64,000 nucleotides of DNA, from contig NC_089188.1 of assembly GCF_947507565.1 (NCBI RefSeq), forward strand, positions 310,001 to 374,000, read 5' to 3'. A program made the position numbers and the translations under genes. This DNA comes from Oscarella lobularis. Lineage: Eukaryota; Porifera; Homoscleromorpha; Homosclerophorida; Oscarellidae. The notes under the pieces were generated by a model, which made no database searches, was not told where the DNA came from, and saw nothing but the letters and a program-made list of their open reading frames with translations. Positions within the stretch are counted from its first letter, which is position 1, and the number at the start of each line of letters is the position of its first letter. Positions 10,003-20,879 of the stretch are shown here, piece after piece.

Positions 10003-11959
10003 TCATGTATAATGAAAGTATGCCGTGAGTTGGCACGATTGATCCGAGACTACTCTCACCCAGTGGGCACTATAGCCATCGGCAAAGACGTGATATACGT
10101 AAGGATTCGTAGGCGAGAGCTCAACTGCAGTGTAGTTGAACCAGCTCTCACCCATGTGACCAGCAATGCCAGTTACATCTATTTGAATCGTAACAGATAC
10201 CTTTTTGACGTTGCCGCTATGCACGGCCACGTGCACGACTTTTTTATCAAAGCCAGTCATGAGATAAGGATCTGATGGAATGTTGGCCGTAACGTTTGTG
10301 TAGCGCCAAGGGCCACCCCATCCTTGCGGTTTACCGAAACTCCACAAGTCATCCGTTTTTCCAAAGTACAGTCCAGACTGAGCCTGTCCGGTGACAAGAT
10401 TATTGTCAAAAATCGACGAAACCTAGACACATAGTACTTTACGTATTACATATAAGAAATATGATGAAATTCCCCTCACTTCGTTCCCACCAAGTACAAG
10501 AAGTCCTCGATACGAAGTGTAGTCGGGTATCATGCGAAGATGACGGCACACGGGACGAATTCCCCACGTGCTGCCCGCCCAGCCAAGAGGCGAGAGTTCG
10601 TAGAATTGTCCGTGCATGTCCATGAGATAGCGCTCCGTTTCGACTTCGCGTATGCGAGGCCATTCCGTCTGCCAGAGATGATCGTAGGCGTGACTCGCTT
10701 TGGGAAGGCGGTACGTCTGCCACGTGCCAACGTCATTTTCTGAAAAGATCAATAATACATAATAAACATGTGACCCAACACTTCAAAAAATATACGTAAG
10801 GTATATCAATTCAATATACAAAGACGAGGTAATTTATAGTCATTGGAACGATGGCAGCTGTCCATCTTCATAAAAGATCTATATTAGCTATCCATTACCC
10901 TTTGCGGGGGAGGATCTAAGGCACTGACAGGGTGATGTAGTTTCTCTGCATTAGAGTTAGATTAAACAGGTATGAGATTAGACTCTGTTTTACTCATTAG
11001 CCATCTGCAAAGAACACGTGATCAAAGACGACGTACCACGTGACAATTTCCTACGTGCAAATCTTATCTGTTATTGATTATCTTCCCCCCTTAGAGCGAA
11101 AACATCCCCTCTCTCCCTACTTACTGGAATCTGATTGGCCCACAAAAACCTTGAGTATAACAGACGCCGTGTCCCATCCGAGAGCATAGATCACCTTGCC
11201 AAAGTTCCCTCGACCGGCCACCTCAACAAACGCCTCACTCTCAATAATCGTCCAATTATGCCCAGGCCCCATCCACTCAGCCAGCCTCCCACCGTGTTGC
11301 GTCTTCAAAAAATCCGCCTCCTCGAAAGTATTACTCGCAACAACGAGCCGCCCATTCATCGTATGAGCCGCCTTGAAGTGAGGCTGCTCCCCGGCATCCT
11401 TCGGAATGCCGAGCGTCTCAACCAAATCAAAGAGAAGCGTGCAATTCATCTGATAGACGTCGCACTCGTAAAGGGGCCCGTCCATTCCGAGCATATAAAC
11501 GAGTCGCGACGGATCGGTCAAGTGAACGGCGACGCCGCCGATGCGCACGTGAAGCAAATCGGTAAAGGCGCGCACGTTTCGCGCCATATCGATTGCCCAT
11601 GCGCCGATAATAATTTGATTAGATTGAGGATGGAGGAGTCGATTAGCGTACGTCGAATTGTGTTTGGCGACCGTTCTCATCGTGAAATTAGGCGAGATTT
11701 CGTAGAGACCCGTTCCGGCGCCTGCATTGGGAACCGATAGATAGGTAACCATGTAGAGATGATCGGCCCACGGCATGAGAGCGCCGATTCCGCATTCGCT
11801 TCGTTTCGGGCCACTTTCCGCCGTCACGGCGAGACTAGGAAATATTCCGTTGATGTGAAACGGCGACGAAAGAGTAGTTGAGTCCGTTGGGACGTCGTGG
11901 ACGAAGCGAACAGCGCCGATTAGAGCGAAGATCACGAGAAGAAACACAACGCGTATCAT
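10003..11959 (-). CDS. Secreted protein, unrecognised family (propeller-like?)
   Basis: Three exons on the minus strand: 11959-11125, 10739-10480 and 10422-10003. All have GT-AG borders and matching phases and give about 504 residues. It begins with a signal peptide (MIRVVFLLVIFALIGAV). The body has many short beta-like segments and N-glycosylation sites (NFT, NST, NCT, NWT). Text such as GPLYECDVYQMNC and GRLVVASNTFEEADF is reminiscent of beta-propeller proteins, but no repeat is clear enough to name a family. The last exon ends HWVRVVSDQSCQLTAYF. It lies head to head, 48 bases away, with a plus-strand gene of similar character (12008), so the two may be ancient paralogues or coregulated. 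Confidence 0.75.
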
Positions 11960-12007
11960 CGCTGATGACGTCTATAGACAATGACGTATGCGTCACGTGC
12001 ATAGTTC
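11960..12007. promoter_or_regulatory. 48-base shared divergent promoter with CRE/E-box words
   Basis: The start codons of the divergent genes at 11959 (minus) and 12008 (plus) are 48 bases apart. The gap holds GATGACGTCT, AATGACGTAT and GCGTCACGTGC: two TGACGT half-sites of the CREB/ATF type and an overlapping TGACG/CACGTG on the other strand. The 5' UTRs must be extremely short, or the next in-frame ATG at 12017 is the true plus-strand start. Confidence 0.5.
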
Positions 12008-13050
12008 ATGAACGTCATGTGTTGGCTGCGTGTCTACCTGCTTCTCCTCTGTTCTGCAGCTTCTGCTAGCACCAAAGCTGCTTTCCAACAAGGTCGTATT
12101 CTTGCAATAACTTTGGACTACACGATAGACATCAGTTTGTTCTCAATCGAAGCAAATGACGTCGTTACCAAACGGTGGAACGTCACACTCGTTCACGCAT
12201 CTCACACGGACGATCGACTTCACAGCGAGTGCTCTTTCGCCTTTGCACCGCCGACTCAGTCGATTTACGTCACTTCGATGAGATATCAGGAAGCAATTGA
12301 CATTCGTACGGGAAACATCACCAAGCAGACGAGAAACAGTAAACTTGCTCTTTTTGAAACGATTAATTATAATCCAACCAACAACACGCTCTATGGTGTT
12401 TGCCAGGGAGGTGATGGGATGGACTGGTGTGAATGGCAGATTGATAGCAATTCAACTCGAAATTCGACTCCCGGAACCGTCAAATCTCTTTTTAAGTTAT
12501 ATGGTATGATTGGAGAAGGGCCAGTTGAGTGCCTAAGCGATTATGTATCTGAAGAAAATCTCTACTTGCTATGTACGATTTCATCTATGGAATCAATACA
12601 ACTAACGGTGCTATTGTCTATACTGCTGAGCCGCTACCAGATGTCACCAAGGCTTTATGTTTCAAGTATGACTCGATTAGTGCAAAGTTGTATGGCGTTG
12701 CATCGCTAAATAGTCTCAATACTCAGTTCGGGCTGTTTATCCTTTTTGGAGACGGTAAAACGCGTCCAAAGAAATTGCTGGACTTTCCCGTTGGATGGAC
12801 GATGGAGAATATTGGGACTTGCGAAATTGCACGTGAGAGCCAGACCTTTTTTGCGCTCATGAGAAATGCGTCTGAATCAGCGGATAATGGAGATTTTCCC
12901 AAAGTGCTTTTTTCTGTTGATCTTGTGACGTTGACAGTGGAAACGCATAACGTGTCAGCATTTGCAGAAGGACTTCATCCTTATCAGTGGATTTCGCAGC
13001 TCAAGTACGTTCCTAACAGTCAGTGGATAGATTTTGTGGCGGACCTGTGA
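12008..13050 (+). pseudogene. Secreted protein with one frameshift, unrecognised family
   Basis: The frame opens with a signal peptide (CWLRVYLLLLCSAASAS) and reads to about 12560 (EENLYLL). The rest of the protein-like text (YDFIYGINTTNGAIVY through to PYQWISQLKYVPNSQW, stop at 13050) is in another frame. The switch lies near 12562-12570 with no GT-AG pair to explain it; one base appears to be missing. This is either a young pseudogene or a sequencing error. Content is rich in beta-like segments and N-glycosylation sites, and cysteines such as GVCQGGDGMDWCEW suggest disulfides. It is divergent from the gene at 10003-11959 and may be its paralogue; I could not align the two convincingly by eye. 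Confidence 0.6.
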
Positions 13051-13429
13051 GAAAAATGAATTTATGTGCTAGCTGACGAGGTTTTTCTAGTGATCAGTTT
13101 GATGCTTTTCTATGTCTTTGCGAATCGCTGTCTGCTTTTTATCTGGGCTTCGCATCGTGACATGCGGTGATCACATGTTACGCTATATATCAGTACAGCA
13201 AAATGTACACTATACGCAGTAAGAGAGGTGGGGAGGAGGGAAAAGGTTGGGTAGGCGGGGAGTAGAAAGAGAGAGCAGAGATGCGACAAGATCGTTTTTC
13301 ATGAATTTTGCCCTGGATCTGCCTCTTTCACGGTACAGCAAAAAAAACGCTTTTCCTTCTCTAGACAATGGCTGGTTCATATGCTAGTGCACTATCAAAA
13401 TAGGACGGAATTTTGGATTAGCTCGAATA
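13051..13429. other. Intergenic, no gene seen
   Basis: Includes a purine-rich run (about 13226-13285). It leads into the kinase fragment that follows. Confidence 0.5.
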
Positions 13430-13667
13430 CTGCATGCAGGAAGACAAGCAGGATCACATCTCTTGTAAAGCTTGTCAAAGAGGATGCGACTCAGCGAACA
13501 GAAGCACTGTCCTGATAGAAGGTATTGATTATACAGCTAACTGCAGTAACAAAATTCGTACCCTATGTTCAAGATTATGAGCGCCCAGAAGAGAGACCAT
13601 CGTTTTCCCAGCTTGTCAATGATATCAGTGACGTGTGTTGGCCAACAAAGAAGAAGAGTGCGTAACG
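13430..13667 (+). pseudogene. C-terminal fragment of a tyrosine kinase domain
   Basis: Contains KRMRLSEQKHCPDR, then, after an intron-like gap with a CAAG-type acceptor, YERPEERPSFSQLVNDI and a stop. This matches subdomains X-XI of tyrosine kinases and closely resembles the end of the decayed kinase at 62.1-63.96 kb (MRQPKHCPDRM and EERPSFPQLVNN), including the DNA words AAGCACTG(T/C)CCTGATAGAA and TGTTGGCCAACAAAGAAG. The rest of the gene is absent, so this is an orphan fragment of a duplicated receptor kinase. Confidence 0.7.
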
Positions 13668-13860
13668 TGACTTACAAAGGTGAGCGCTTGGTTTCGCCTG
13701 CTAGAGTAGACTGAGCCACGCATTCATTGCTTGTTTCATATCAGGGTCAATGCTTAGTTTAGCAGCGGCACGTGCATTCTTGATATCAAGGGCGGAACTT
13801 CGCCGGATGCATAATGCATCGTGACTCATCATTCGCCAGGCTCCTCCCAATCGATCAAAT

Positions 13861-14784
13861 ATGCTCGGCTTGATCTTTTTCCTTACTGTTCTCGTCGCAT
13901 CGACGCAGGGAATCCTTGCAAACCGATGCACCTTTCCCGATCTTTGGTCGGGCACGGTCGATAACGAAGAGTACTACGTCAGCGGTCAAAAAGGAACTGT
14001 CTTCTCAACGTTCGACATCTCCTACGATGCGGCTAATGAGAGGGTTGCATTTGATGGTCATTTCTATGGCAGAAACGCCGTGTTTGGGTAATCTGAGGCG
14101 ATTTTCAACTGTTGTTTTTTTTTGTAACCACGCGTACGTTCGCGGCTTCCTAATTATAGGAACATCAGTCTCGTAGCGTTGTACGAGAAAAAGCGAGCTT
14201 ACGTTTTCTTGGAGGAAAAAGAGAAGCTATGTCTGGTATGAAACGACGTTCTTTGGAAAGGGTGCAAAGCGACTGCCTAATTGAATTAAGACCGTTGAGT
14301 TGGAGAAGGACTTCGAAATGTGGGGTATTCCAACAGAAGCACATATCGCCTACGAGTACTCGAAGGGCGGATATAACGAAGAGATTGACTGCAAAGAATG
14401 GCAGATGAATGTCTCTTCCAGTGCACTAGAGAACAAAACGAGTAAGCGAAGCATAGTGGTCGCCTTGAAGTGCAATATTTCAATTAATTAATTAATTAAG
14501 TGCTTCCTTTGAACCGTCAACCGGACGCCGTCATTTGGTCAATTGAAGTCACTTCTGGAAATTGCGTGCCTCTTAGCGAGTATACCATGGCGCAATACAA
14601 ACGAGAGAATGTGGTCTATGCGGTGAACAACGTGTTCTACTACGACTTCCATCCGAAGCAGTTGAACCCTAAGGATTTTGATATCCCGCCCTACTGTTCG
14701 GACGATGTTCAGGCGGAAACGAATATTGACATTTTGGCGTTCGTTCAAAAAGCTTTTAGCTTTTCTCCTGCAATGAAAATGTGA
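13861..14784 (+). CDS. Ependymin-related secreted glycoprotein
   Basis: Four exons: 13861-14087, 14160-14235, 14291-14441 and 14501-14784. All are GT-AG with matching phases, total 738 bases, giving 245 residues, the usual size for ependymin-related proteins. A signal peptide (MLGLIFFLTVLVASTQG) is followed by CTFPDLWSG, a typical first conserved block, and a TFDISYDAANERV block. Then come YEKKRAYVFLEE, a DCKEW cysteine region, and the C-terminal DFHPKQLNPKDFDIPPYC, which matches the family's closing Pro-rich/Cys signature. The family is secreted and lysosomal or extracellular, with a hydrophobic ligand pocket in vertebrate EPDR1. Function in sponges is unknown. A polyadenylation word AATAAA lies at 14854. 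The last exon is duplicated at 31.5 kb as part of a segmental duplication. Confidence 0.85.
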
Positions 14785-15149
14785 TAAGCTCATTCGGAAG
14801 ACCGCTAAAGCATTTGAATTCACAGAGAAGTTCTGCTTGTGCCTATGAAACCTAATAAAATATAAAAGATGCATGTATACTGATTCGAACTTGCCAAGCA
14901 ACTCACATATGATCATTCTCCGCACTGGACAATTCTCGACCACTTTGACTCAGCATTGTTAGAGTGAACGTCACCGTCCCCTTTGGCACGTGATCGACCG
15001 ACTCCTTTGACACTTGATTGCTGAGATTAGTGAACGTCACCGTAGCGGGGTCTATATCTAATAAGTGTTTCTTTGTCTGAGAAAGGGTCCAGCGGGTATC
15101 ACAGGGCAAAAAGGAGAAAATTCATTGCAGTATTAAAATTAATCTAATA

Positions 15150-15480
15150 GGACAAGCTGTCCTTTCAGAAAGGTGGCCAAGGACTACTAAGAGGATTGCC
15201 CACAAGGTGTGACACCAACCAGTGAAATTGAACAATTACGAACTAATGTACAGTGGAAATGATGGTGACTCACTTGCCTTAGACCACAATGGAATGAACA
15301 CCAAAGACAATGAATGGTCGGCGCGGCTGTGCCAATGCATATCACGGTGCTTGGTGGTACAACAAATGCCATGCATCCAATCTAAATGGAGGTTATAATA
15401 AGAAGGGTTATGAAGGAATACAGCGGCGTACTTAATTGGAAATTCGTATCTCAAGTTCTCCGAAATACAATTTTGATCAT
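15150..15480 (+). pseudogene. 3' remnant of a fibrinogen-related domain
   Basis: Plus-strand text GNDGDSLALDHNGM is followed by AYHGAWWYNKCHASNLNG and, after it, GGYNKKGYEGIQ. This is the C-terminal third of a fibrinogen domain, including its conserved WWY-C-x-x-x-NLNG block. Frames do not join and the N-terminal half is missing. The other duplication copy (32.18-32.74 kb) keeps the N-terminal half and lacks this part. Confidence 0.75.
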
Positions 15481-16174
15481 CATGAGAGTTTTGATTCGAC
15501 GCTGATTCTGCCTGTCTGTCTGTCTGTCTCTTTTGGTGATGAAATGTAAGAGTCTCTTAGTTCGTACGTACTACATATTGACGTCTGTCCGAACTTTGCT
15601 TTAATCTTTTTACATCCCTCGTGGTTCTTCTGACGACCCTTGCTTGTCGAAAACCCAAAACGTGAGCTCAAAGCGGAGAATTTTGTTCAGTTGATGCGCG
15701 CTTTAACATCAAAATGGCGGCGAGAGTAAAACGAAGAAACGCCGCAGCTGGAGCAGAAATGAGATTCCCGAAGAGCCGTTCGATTGCCTGGTGGCACAGC
15801 TATGTATCCGATCTCCGATATCGACAAGATGCAAAGTAAGCGGGGCCTCTTTCGGGGATCTTCGTGACCCTCACGCAATCGGCTCACGCAATTGTCTACC
15901 AAATAGAGAGAAGACTTCACAGAGGACGAATTAAGCCAAATTCTTTAGGTGAGGCAATCGGAGTCACACACTGCATCGCGAGAATTTCTCTTTTTTTTGC
16001 GCTCTCGCAATTAATTTATTAGCCACTACAAGTGCACGAGAGCTTCAATGATTCTACAACATATCGTTGAGCAGACGAAGAAAAATACCATATCCATACT
16101 ACACATCTAAATTAAGAACAAAAATGTCATTATCATCAGCCGAAAAATAGTCCACGTTCACTAATCAGATGATT

Positions 16175-17311
16175 TCACGTGCACGTTGGATTATGTGGGT
16201 AAGGCTTATCGATTTCCTTGGTAGTGACGCTTCCATTGCTGAAGTACCATTGAGCAAAGGCGTCATGTGCAGACGTCCCATTCACCGTAACTTGACTCCA
16301 CCACGACGTATCCAGACTTTGACAGTGAACCAGACACGAATCGATAAATAGTCCGCTCGTTGGGTTATCAATAGCTGGACTCAAAGCTTTAAGATAGGTC
16401 GGTCTCCACGCATTAAAGTGCTTCATTTGCCTGGCATTGCAATTCGGCGGACGACAACCCAATTCCAATATATAATCAAGTTGCCACGTGTCGTATTGAG
16501 AATTGAAAACAAATAGGGGGGTTTTGAGGTACTCATAGGCGTACTGGCCCATAAAGCATTGCCACTTGTCGTCTTCCGCTTTCGCCTCAACGCAAGCCTG
16601 ATTTAATCCCGTACTCACGTTATGCATGTGATAAACGTAGTTGTATTGAGCAGGCCATTCGAACTGTCCCTTTATATTCGCTGCGTTGATAAAGTAACCA
16701 GCGTCAGGGAGCCCGTGTACAGGTATATTGGCCGGTACGAGTGATCGAAATACGTCCAAGTGTATATATGTACTCTCACCACCGGCCGAACATCCGGTCA
16801 ATATGGCAGCGTCCGCCTTTTCGAGTCCATTTTTGAGCAAGTGTTCGAAAACGTTTACGAGGATACGATATCCTCGAAAATAAAGTTTCTTTCCGTACAC
16901 TACAACGGGGTCGTCTTTGTTACCCGAATAAGTCGCGCCGTCGCAATACTTGATAAAGATAACGGTCCAGTTAGCGAATTTAGGGTTTAGTTTTGGATCG
17001 TCGTCAAGGAAACCCGAGAGGCTCTCCGTCGGCCCATAAGATGTTGAAGATCCGAGTGGCGTATTACTGCGGTCGTAGCAGTCTGCGTTGTTTGGACACC
17101 AGCCTCCTCCTTCCATGTGGATTATCCACTTGTTGGAGTCCGATCCCGTTCCGTTGCCGCGATAGTAAGCCGGCGGAGAACCGTCTAGGCAGACGGCTCC
17201 CGAGTCGACCGCATCTCGAAGCATGAATAGTTTTGTGACGCGTGTTGCGTCGAGTTTCGGGATGACCGTGAGTAGAAGGAGACCGAAGTAGAAACGCATG
17301 ATCTCGAGCAC
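16175..17311 (-). CDS. Secreted pectin-acetylesterase/NOTUM family hydrolase, copy 1
   Basis: An intact single-exon gene of 378 residues with a signal peptide (MRFYFGLLLLTVIPKLDA, from Met5). Family marks in order: MEGGGWCPNNADCYDR (oxyanion region), LGSS, NWTVIFIKYCDGATYSG, YFRGYRILV, the nucleophile elbow TGCSAGGESTY (Ser), LPDAGYFI, FVFNSQYDTWQ (Asp) and FIDSCLVHCQS (His). This is a complete Ser-Asp-His set. The pattern is closer to plant and protist pectin acetylesterases (GCSAGG, SC..HCQ) than to animal NOTUM, so I avoid the Wnt-deacylase name. It is likely a secreted carboxylesterase acting on O-acetyl or O-acyl groups of glycans; the substrate is unknown. The second copy at 33430-34566 differs at six residues. 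Confidence 0.9.
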   Translation of the reverse strand: MLEIMRFYFGLLLLTVIPKLDATRVTKLFMLRDAVDSGAVCLDGSPPAYYRGNGTGSDSNKWIIHMEGGGWCPNNADCYDRSNTPLGSSTSYGPTESLSGFLDDDPKLNPKFANWTVIFIKYCDGATYSGNKDDPVVVYGKKLYFRGYRILVNVFEHLLKNGLEKADAAILTGCSAGGESTYIHLDVFRSLVPANIPVHGLPDAGYFINAANIKGQFEWPAQYNYVYHMHNVSTGLNQACVEAKAEDDKWQCFMGQYAYEYLKTPLFVFNSQYDTWQLDYILELGCRPPNCNARQMKHFNAWRPTYLKALSPAIDNPTSGLFIDSCLVHCQSLDTSWWSQVTVNGTSAHDAFAQWYFSNGSVTTKEIDKPYPHNPTCT

Positions 17312-17364
17312 TTAGTGGAATGCGTTTCTCGCGTGACCTCGTGTGACCAGAATATCCATCATCG

Positions 17365-17390
17365 TCTATAGCAAGACACGTTGCTATAGA
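17365..17390. promoter_or_regulatory. Inverted repeat upstream of hydrolase copy 1
   Basis: TCTATAGCAA-GACACG-TTGCTATAGA, a perfect 10-base inverted repeat with a 6-base spacer, lies 54-79 bases before the hydrolase start codon. The matching site at copy 2 (about 34620-34645) carries changes in both arms that break the symmetry. It could be a dimeric factor site; no factor is named. Confidence 0.3.
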
Positions 17391-17689
17391 TCGTGCACAC
17401 TATTAATAAAATTGAGAACGTTGTTAAAGAGATAATTAGCACTTCCACTAGCGTGGATTTTAGCGTCTGGTAATATTATTATTATTATTATACCTAATTG
17501 AACTAAGTTCAATGAGCTTATAATTAATAAGATACTTTACCACGTACGCTGAAACACTGTAGCCTACATATCTCTGCTGTTTAGGTTTCTGATGACGTGT
17601 ACGTATGACGTCTGAAGTCTGATCACGTGAACGTTATGCTGATCCTTCCCGCGTCTTATGTCCATGTGACTGTAGGTATTTTACATCAA

Positions 17690-18180
17690 TGGCACGTGCC
17701 GAACTCGTGCCTGCGATCCTGTTGGTCGTTCAGTTAGCCCCATCGATCGGGCAGTTGCCTCACCGAACGCTTCGCACACAACGCGCCTTCGATCGCAGGG
17801 CGCCGTTGAAGTTCGCACGATGCCCGCTCGATCTTTCGCGCTCTCGAAGAAGTGCGACAAAGAAAAGCGACTAGGCGCCAATGGTTAGCGCTCATAGGCG
17901 AATTCGGGTCGTTTTCGCCCGAAAAACTCTTCCATTAGCAGCTACGTCGAACGCTCGATCGTTGCTCGTGTCATCGCTGCTGAAAGCCTTGCTCGCGCTG
18001 CATTCTGAAGGCTCTAAAGCGACGCAATGGAAGAGGGGCTCCCTTCGCGATCGCACAAAGTCTTTCGCTGAGAGGCGCTGCTTGTCAAACGAAAGATATT
18101 TGGAAGCGTAAACGTTTGCATTACGCACAGCGTCGGGAAAATATTAGTTGTTTTTGTGAAAGGGGCCCCTTTTTAGGATC
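17690..18180 (+). repeat. Dispersed repeat family with LHSxGSK-type frame, copy 1
   Basis: The plus-strand frame SSLLKALLALHSEGSK, followed after a frame switch by RGAA and WKRKRLHYAQR, recurs at 34915-35460 and, more diverged, at 38130-38350 (SLLNALLELHSKGSK, LRGAALW, WKREGLHCARR). The 5' word TTTTACATCAATGGCACGTG also starts copies at 34923 and 22115. The protein-like similarity across diverged copies suggests the frame was once coding. Family unknown. Confidence 0.5.
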
Positions 18181-18660
18181 ATTTTTTTTTCGACGTCCAT
18201 TTGGTGTAAACTGTGGGCAGCAAAGCGATTCTGGAAGCTTCGAAAATTTATGTCATTTATTTCTAGGTTTTATTTGTCAAATAAGCCACGTGGCGACCGC
18301 GCCCACAGTATATGTTATCAAAAAGACCGCGCCCACCATGTAGGTGTGGTGAGAATCTTCCATGATCCATATCATCATTAGCATCATGAAACTGCTAATC
18401 TAATTTAGAAACACAGCCGTCATTCATATCTTCAAATTATTTTCATTTTTGTCCATTTTCATTTTCATTTACAGTCCATTTTCGTCACCTTCAATTCCTA
18501 CTCAGACCACTCATTAGACCATTCATTAGTTTTCATAGAGACTTAGTGTTTAGGTAGGAGGATAGAGGGGTATAATAAATAATGATACTTAAGTAGTGTT
18601 ACATACGGATTATCTTTATGTACCTATAATTTTAGCTCGCATTTTAGTTTTGTAACGTAT

Positions 18661-19400
18661 TTGCTTCGGCAGGTGCACCGGAGGGATCGTCGCAAGGGGC
18701 CAACGGAAGATGACGAAGACGACACACATATACGAGGTATCTGTATGCTACCCTCATGTTTTCCTTTGGCTTTCTTTTCCTTGAGATTTAGGTGGACATT
18801 CGACGTCTCAACAGGGAAGAGGAGACGAAGACTTTTTCAAAGACCCAGAGGTATCTGTATGGAGTAAACACGGTTTCCCTTACTGGCTCTTGTTTAAGTT
18901 TTAGGACGAACTGAAGACCAACGGACAATCGACTCCGGTAAGTGGAAGAAGAAGAAGAAACGAGGTATCTGTATAGAGTCTTTAGATTATTTTTTGCTTG
19001 CTCTGTTTTTAGTCGTAGATTCGCTAGATGAGGACGACGTCTCGGATGGATGAGAGGACGAAGTCGGACTCAATGATCGAGGTACATTTTAGGTATGCTC
19101 ACGTGACCTTTTCTATTTCTTTAGGTGCGTGGCAGGACGCCTAATAGGGATGAAGAGTCGTCGCAAATCGGCTAAGGGTTTTCTGTATTGCCTGTTATAT
19201 TTTTTATGACGTTTCTTTTTATTCTTAGGCACTCTTTTTACTGATGAAGATTCGTCCCGTTGCAAGTGGCATCGGATCGAGTAGTGGTATCTGTAGATTT
19301 TATTAGCGTGTTCGCCTTTTTGGCTTTTCGATATGTAGGTCATTTTCGCTGCAAGACGAAAGGCCGACCAATCTTCAGAGGACAACGGATCGCAGTCTAA
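18661..19400 (+). CDS. Series of very short exons with repeated donor GTATCTGTA, copy 1
   Basis: At least six exon-like blocks of about 40-70 bases are each preceded by a TTTAG/TTCGGCAG-like acceptor and followed by a donor. Four donors share the word G-GTATCTGTA(T/G) (about 18737, 18851, 18964, 19284). The blocks encode charged, low-complexity text such as DRRKGPTEDDEDDTHIRG and the closing AARRKADQSSEDNGSQSK. The same blocks are conserved in copy 2 (35910-36660). I could not chain all blocks in one open frame; at least one junction shifts phase, so this may be an unusual micro-exon gene, a noncoding spliced transcript or a decayed gene. Confidence 0.35.
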
Positions 19401-19439
19401 GATCTACCCCTTACTATTTTAAAATGTTCCAATATTCTT

Positions 19440-19565
19440 ATTTTAAGAAGAAGACGCCGCCCTCACCCGTCTGTCGCCGTCGCCTTCCGCCTTCGCCGCC
19501 CACCGGCCCGCCCGCCCGGGCCCGTCAGTCGTCGTCGTCGCCGTCATCGCTGTCGCCTCATTTCC
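19440..19565. repeat. GC-rich CGCC/GTCGCC low-complexity run
   Basis: Imperfect runs of GCCGTCGCCTTCCGCC and CCGCCCGCC. A shorter version is present in copy 2 (about 36700-36785). No gene is implied. Confidence 0.7.
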
Positions 19566-19699
19566 CAAGTCTGACATCCTAGAATCAAGGTAATACAGAC
19601 TTTAATTATTATTTAATTAGCGGTATATTACGTAGTAAATATTTAAATATTATTTTATTAGCTAAGGCAGCTAGGTAGTAGGAACTAGCTAGCCACCCA

Positions 19700-19815
19700 T
19701 CATGGCACCACCACCACTACCATTATTACCACCCTTACCGCCACAATTACCGCCACAATTACCCCCACCAGTACCACCACCATTACCACCACCATTGCCA
19801 CTACTATTACGGCCA
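19700..19815. repeat. CCA/ATTACC minisatellite
   Basis: Tandem CCACCACC and ATTACC units. The equivalent run at about 36908-36987 differs in length. Its reverse strand gives a spurious Val-rich open frame. Confidence 0.85.
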
Positions 19816-20190
19816 ATCCTGTCGAACACGTGCTCGCGTGCTGGTTGTGATGTTACGTAAGTGACGTAAACGTTTTGTCAACGATCTCTACAAGTCGCGA
19901 TCGAAGCGCTATGCAGAAAGCTCAATTAAGCGCATTCGGTCGAGAACGCTTTTCGACATCATGCATGCGGACGCGACGATCTAACTCGATAATCGCGTCA
20001 CTAGTGGGACAATATTCGATGCAGCGAGCAACAGCCGCACCTAGTTAATTGAGAGTCGAGAAGGACGCTCGCTCACATGGCTTAAGCGCAATCAATCGCG
20101 GATGGACTTCTTCATGCTTAAAATTCAGCAATTACAGTATAAACTCACACGTGATACTTTGAGTCCTTATCCGGGTAATGCTCATTTTTA

Positions 20191-20879
20191 TAGCTGTCGC
20201 GGCTCAGCGAGTAGCCCTAACCTCGGCAAATTGAAAATGAAATGAGGAGTTTGATAACAATGAAGTTCCGAAACTCACGTGACGTTCTTGAAGGAGAGTT
20301 ATGCTATACGCAACGGAAGTGATGACATCGCCGACTATTATATAGAAGATGGCTACGAGAAGAAATGCTGGAAACTGGACGAATATGCGCTGAGAGTAAC
20401 ACCGTCTGTCATTCGAGTGGCCTTCGTTAAATTCAACTGATCTTCATTACGTATACGTACGTCATTTATATAACTGTCATGCTTTTTGATTTTTTGCTTA
20501 GTCGAAAAGTGAAGCCTTTTCTAGAGTAGTATTGGGGCTGAAGCATTTATCATCAATTAGGAATCCCATGGTGAATTATTGATTATTTTACCTAGCGCAT
20601 CTACGACTGTTCAGTCATTTGAGTTGAGTTAAATGAAAGTATATATTCGATTGCATTTAGGCCGCAGAGTATTATTGAAAGATCTATTTACGGCGTCTTC
20701 CCAAACCAATAGACAGTAGCTAGCGCCTTTTCAGCCTATGTAGTTTTGAGGATGTAAAAATGCTTCATTATTTCACGACAAAAGAGCACGACCCTCGAGC
20801 CTTCAAAAGACATTGAGTCTAGCGATTTTTTTTCGGGCCTACATTAATAAAATATTATTGGCACAAGCTACATAAGTAC
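20191..20879. other. Intergenic, no gene seen
   Basis: Unique sequence right of the first duplication copy. No exon or repeat was recognised. Confidence 0.45.

Larger units (their letters stand above)
14534..20190 (+). repeat. Segmental duplication, copy 1 (direct)
   Basis: From the middle of the last ependymin exon to about 20190, the sequence matches 31474-37380 in the same orientation. In order it holds the end of the ependymin gene, a fibrinogen-domain remnant, a candidate exon region about 15700-15960 (ends QIERRLHRGRIKPNSLG, unrecognised), the hydrolase, a repeat-family ORF, the short-exon series, a GC-rich run, a CCA-rich minisatellite and about 350 bases of unique sequence. The offset is about 16,940 at the left end and 17,255 through the hydrolase, because copy 1 has lost part of the fibrinogen domain. 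Confidence 0.92.

Noticed and set aside
16175-17311. Naming the hydrolase NOTUM
   Set aside because: The nucleophile and histidine motifs fit pectin acetylesterases better; animal NOTUM marks such as GSSAGG are absent.
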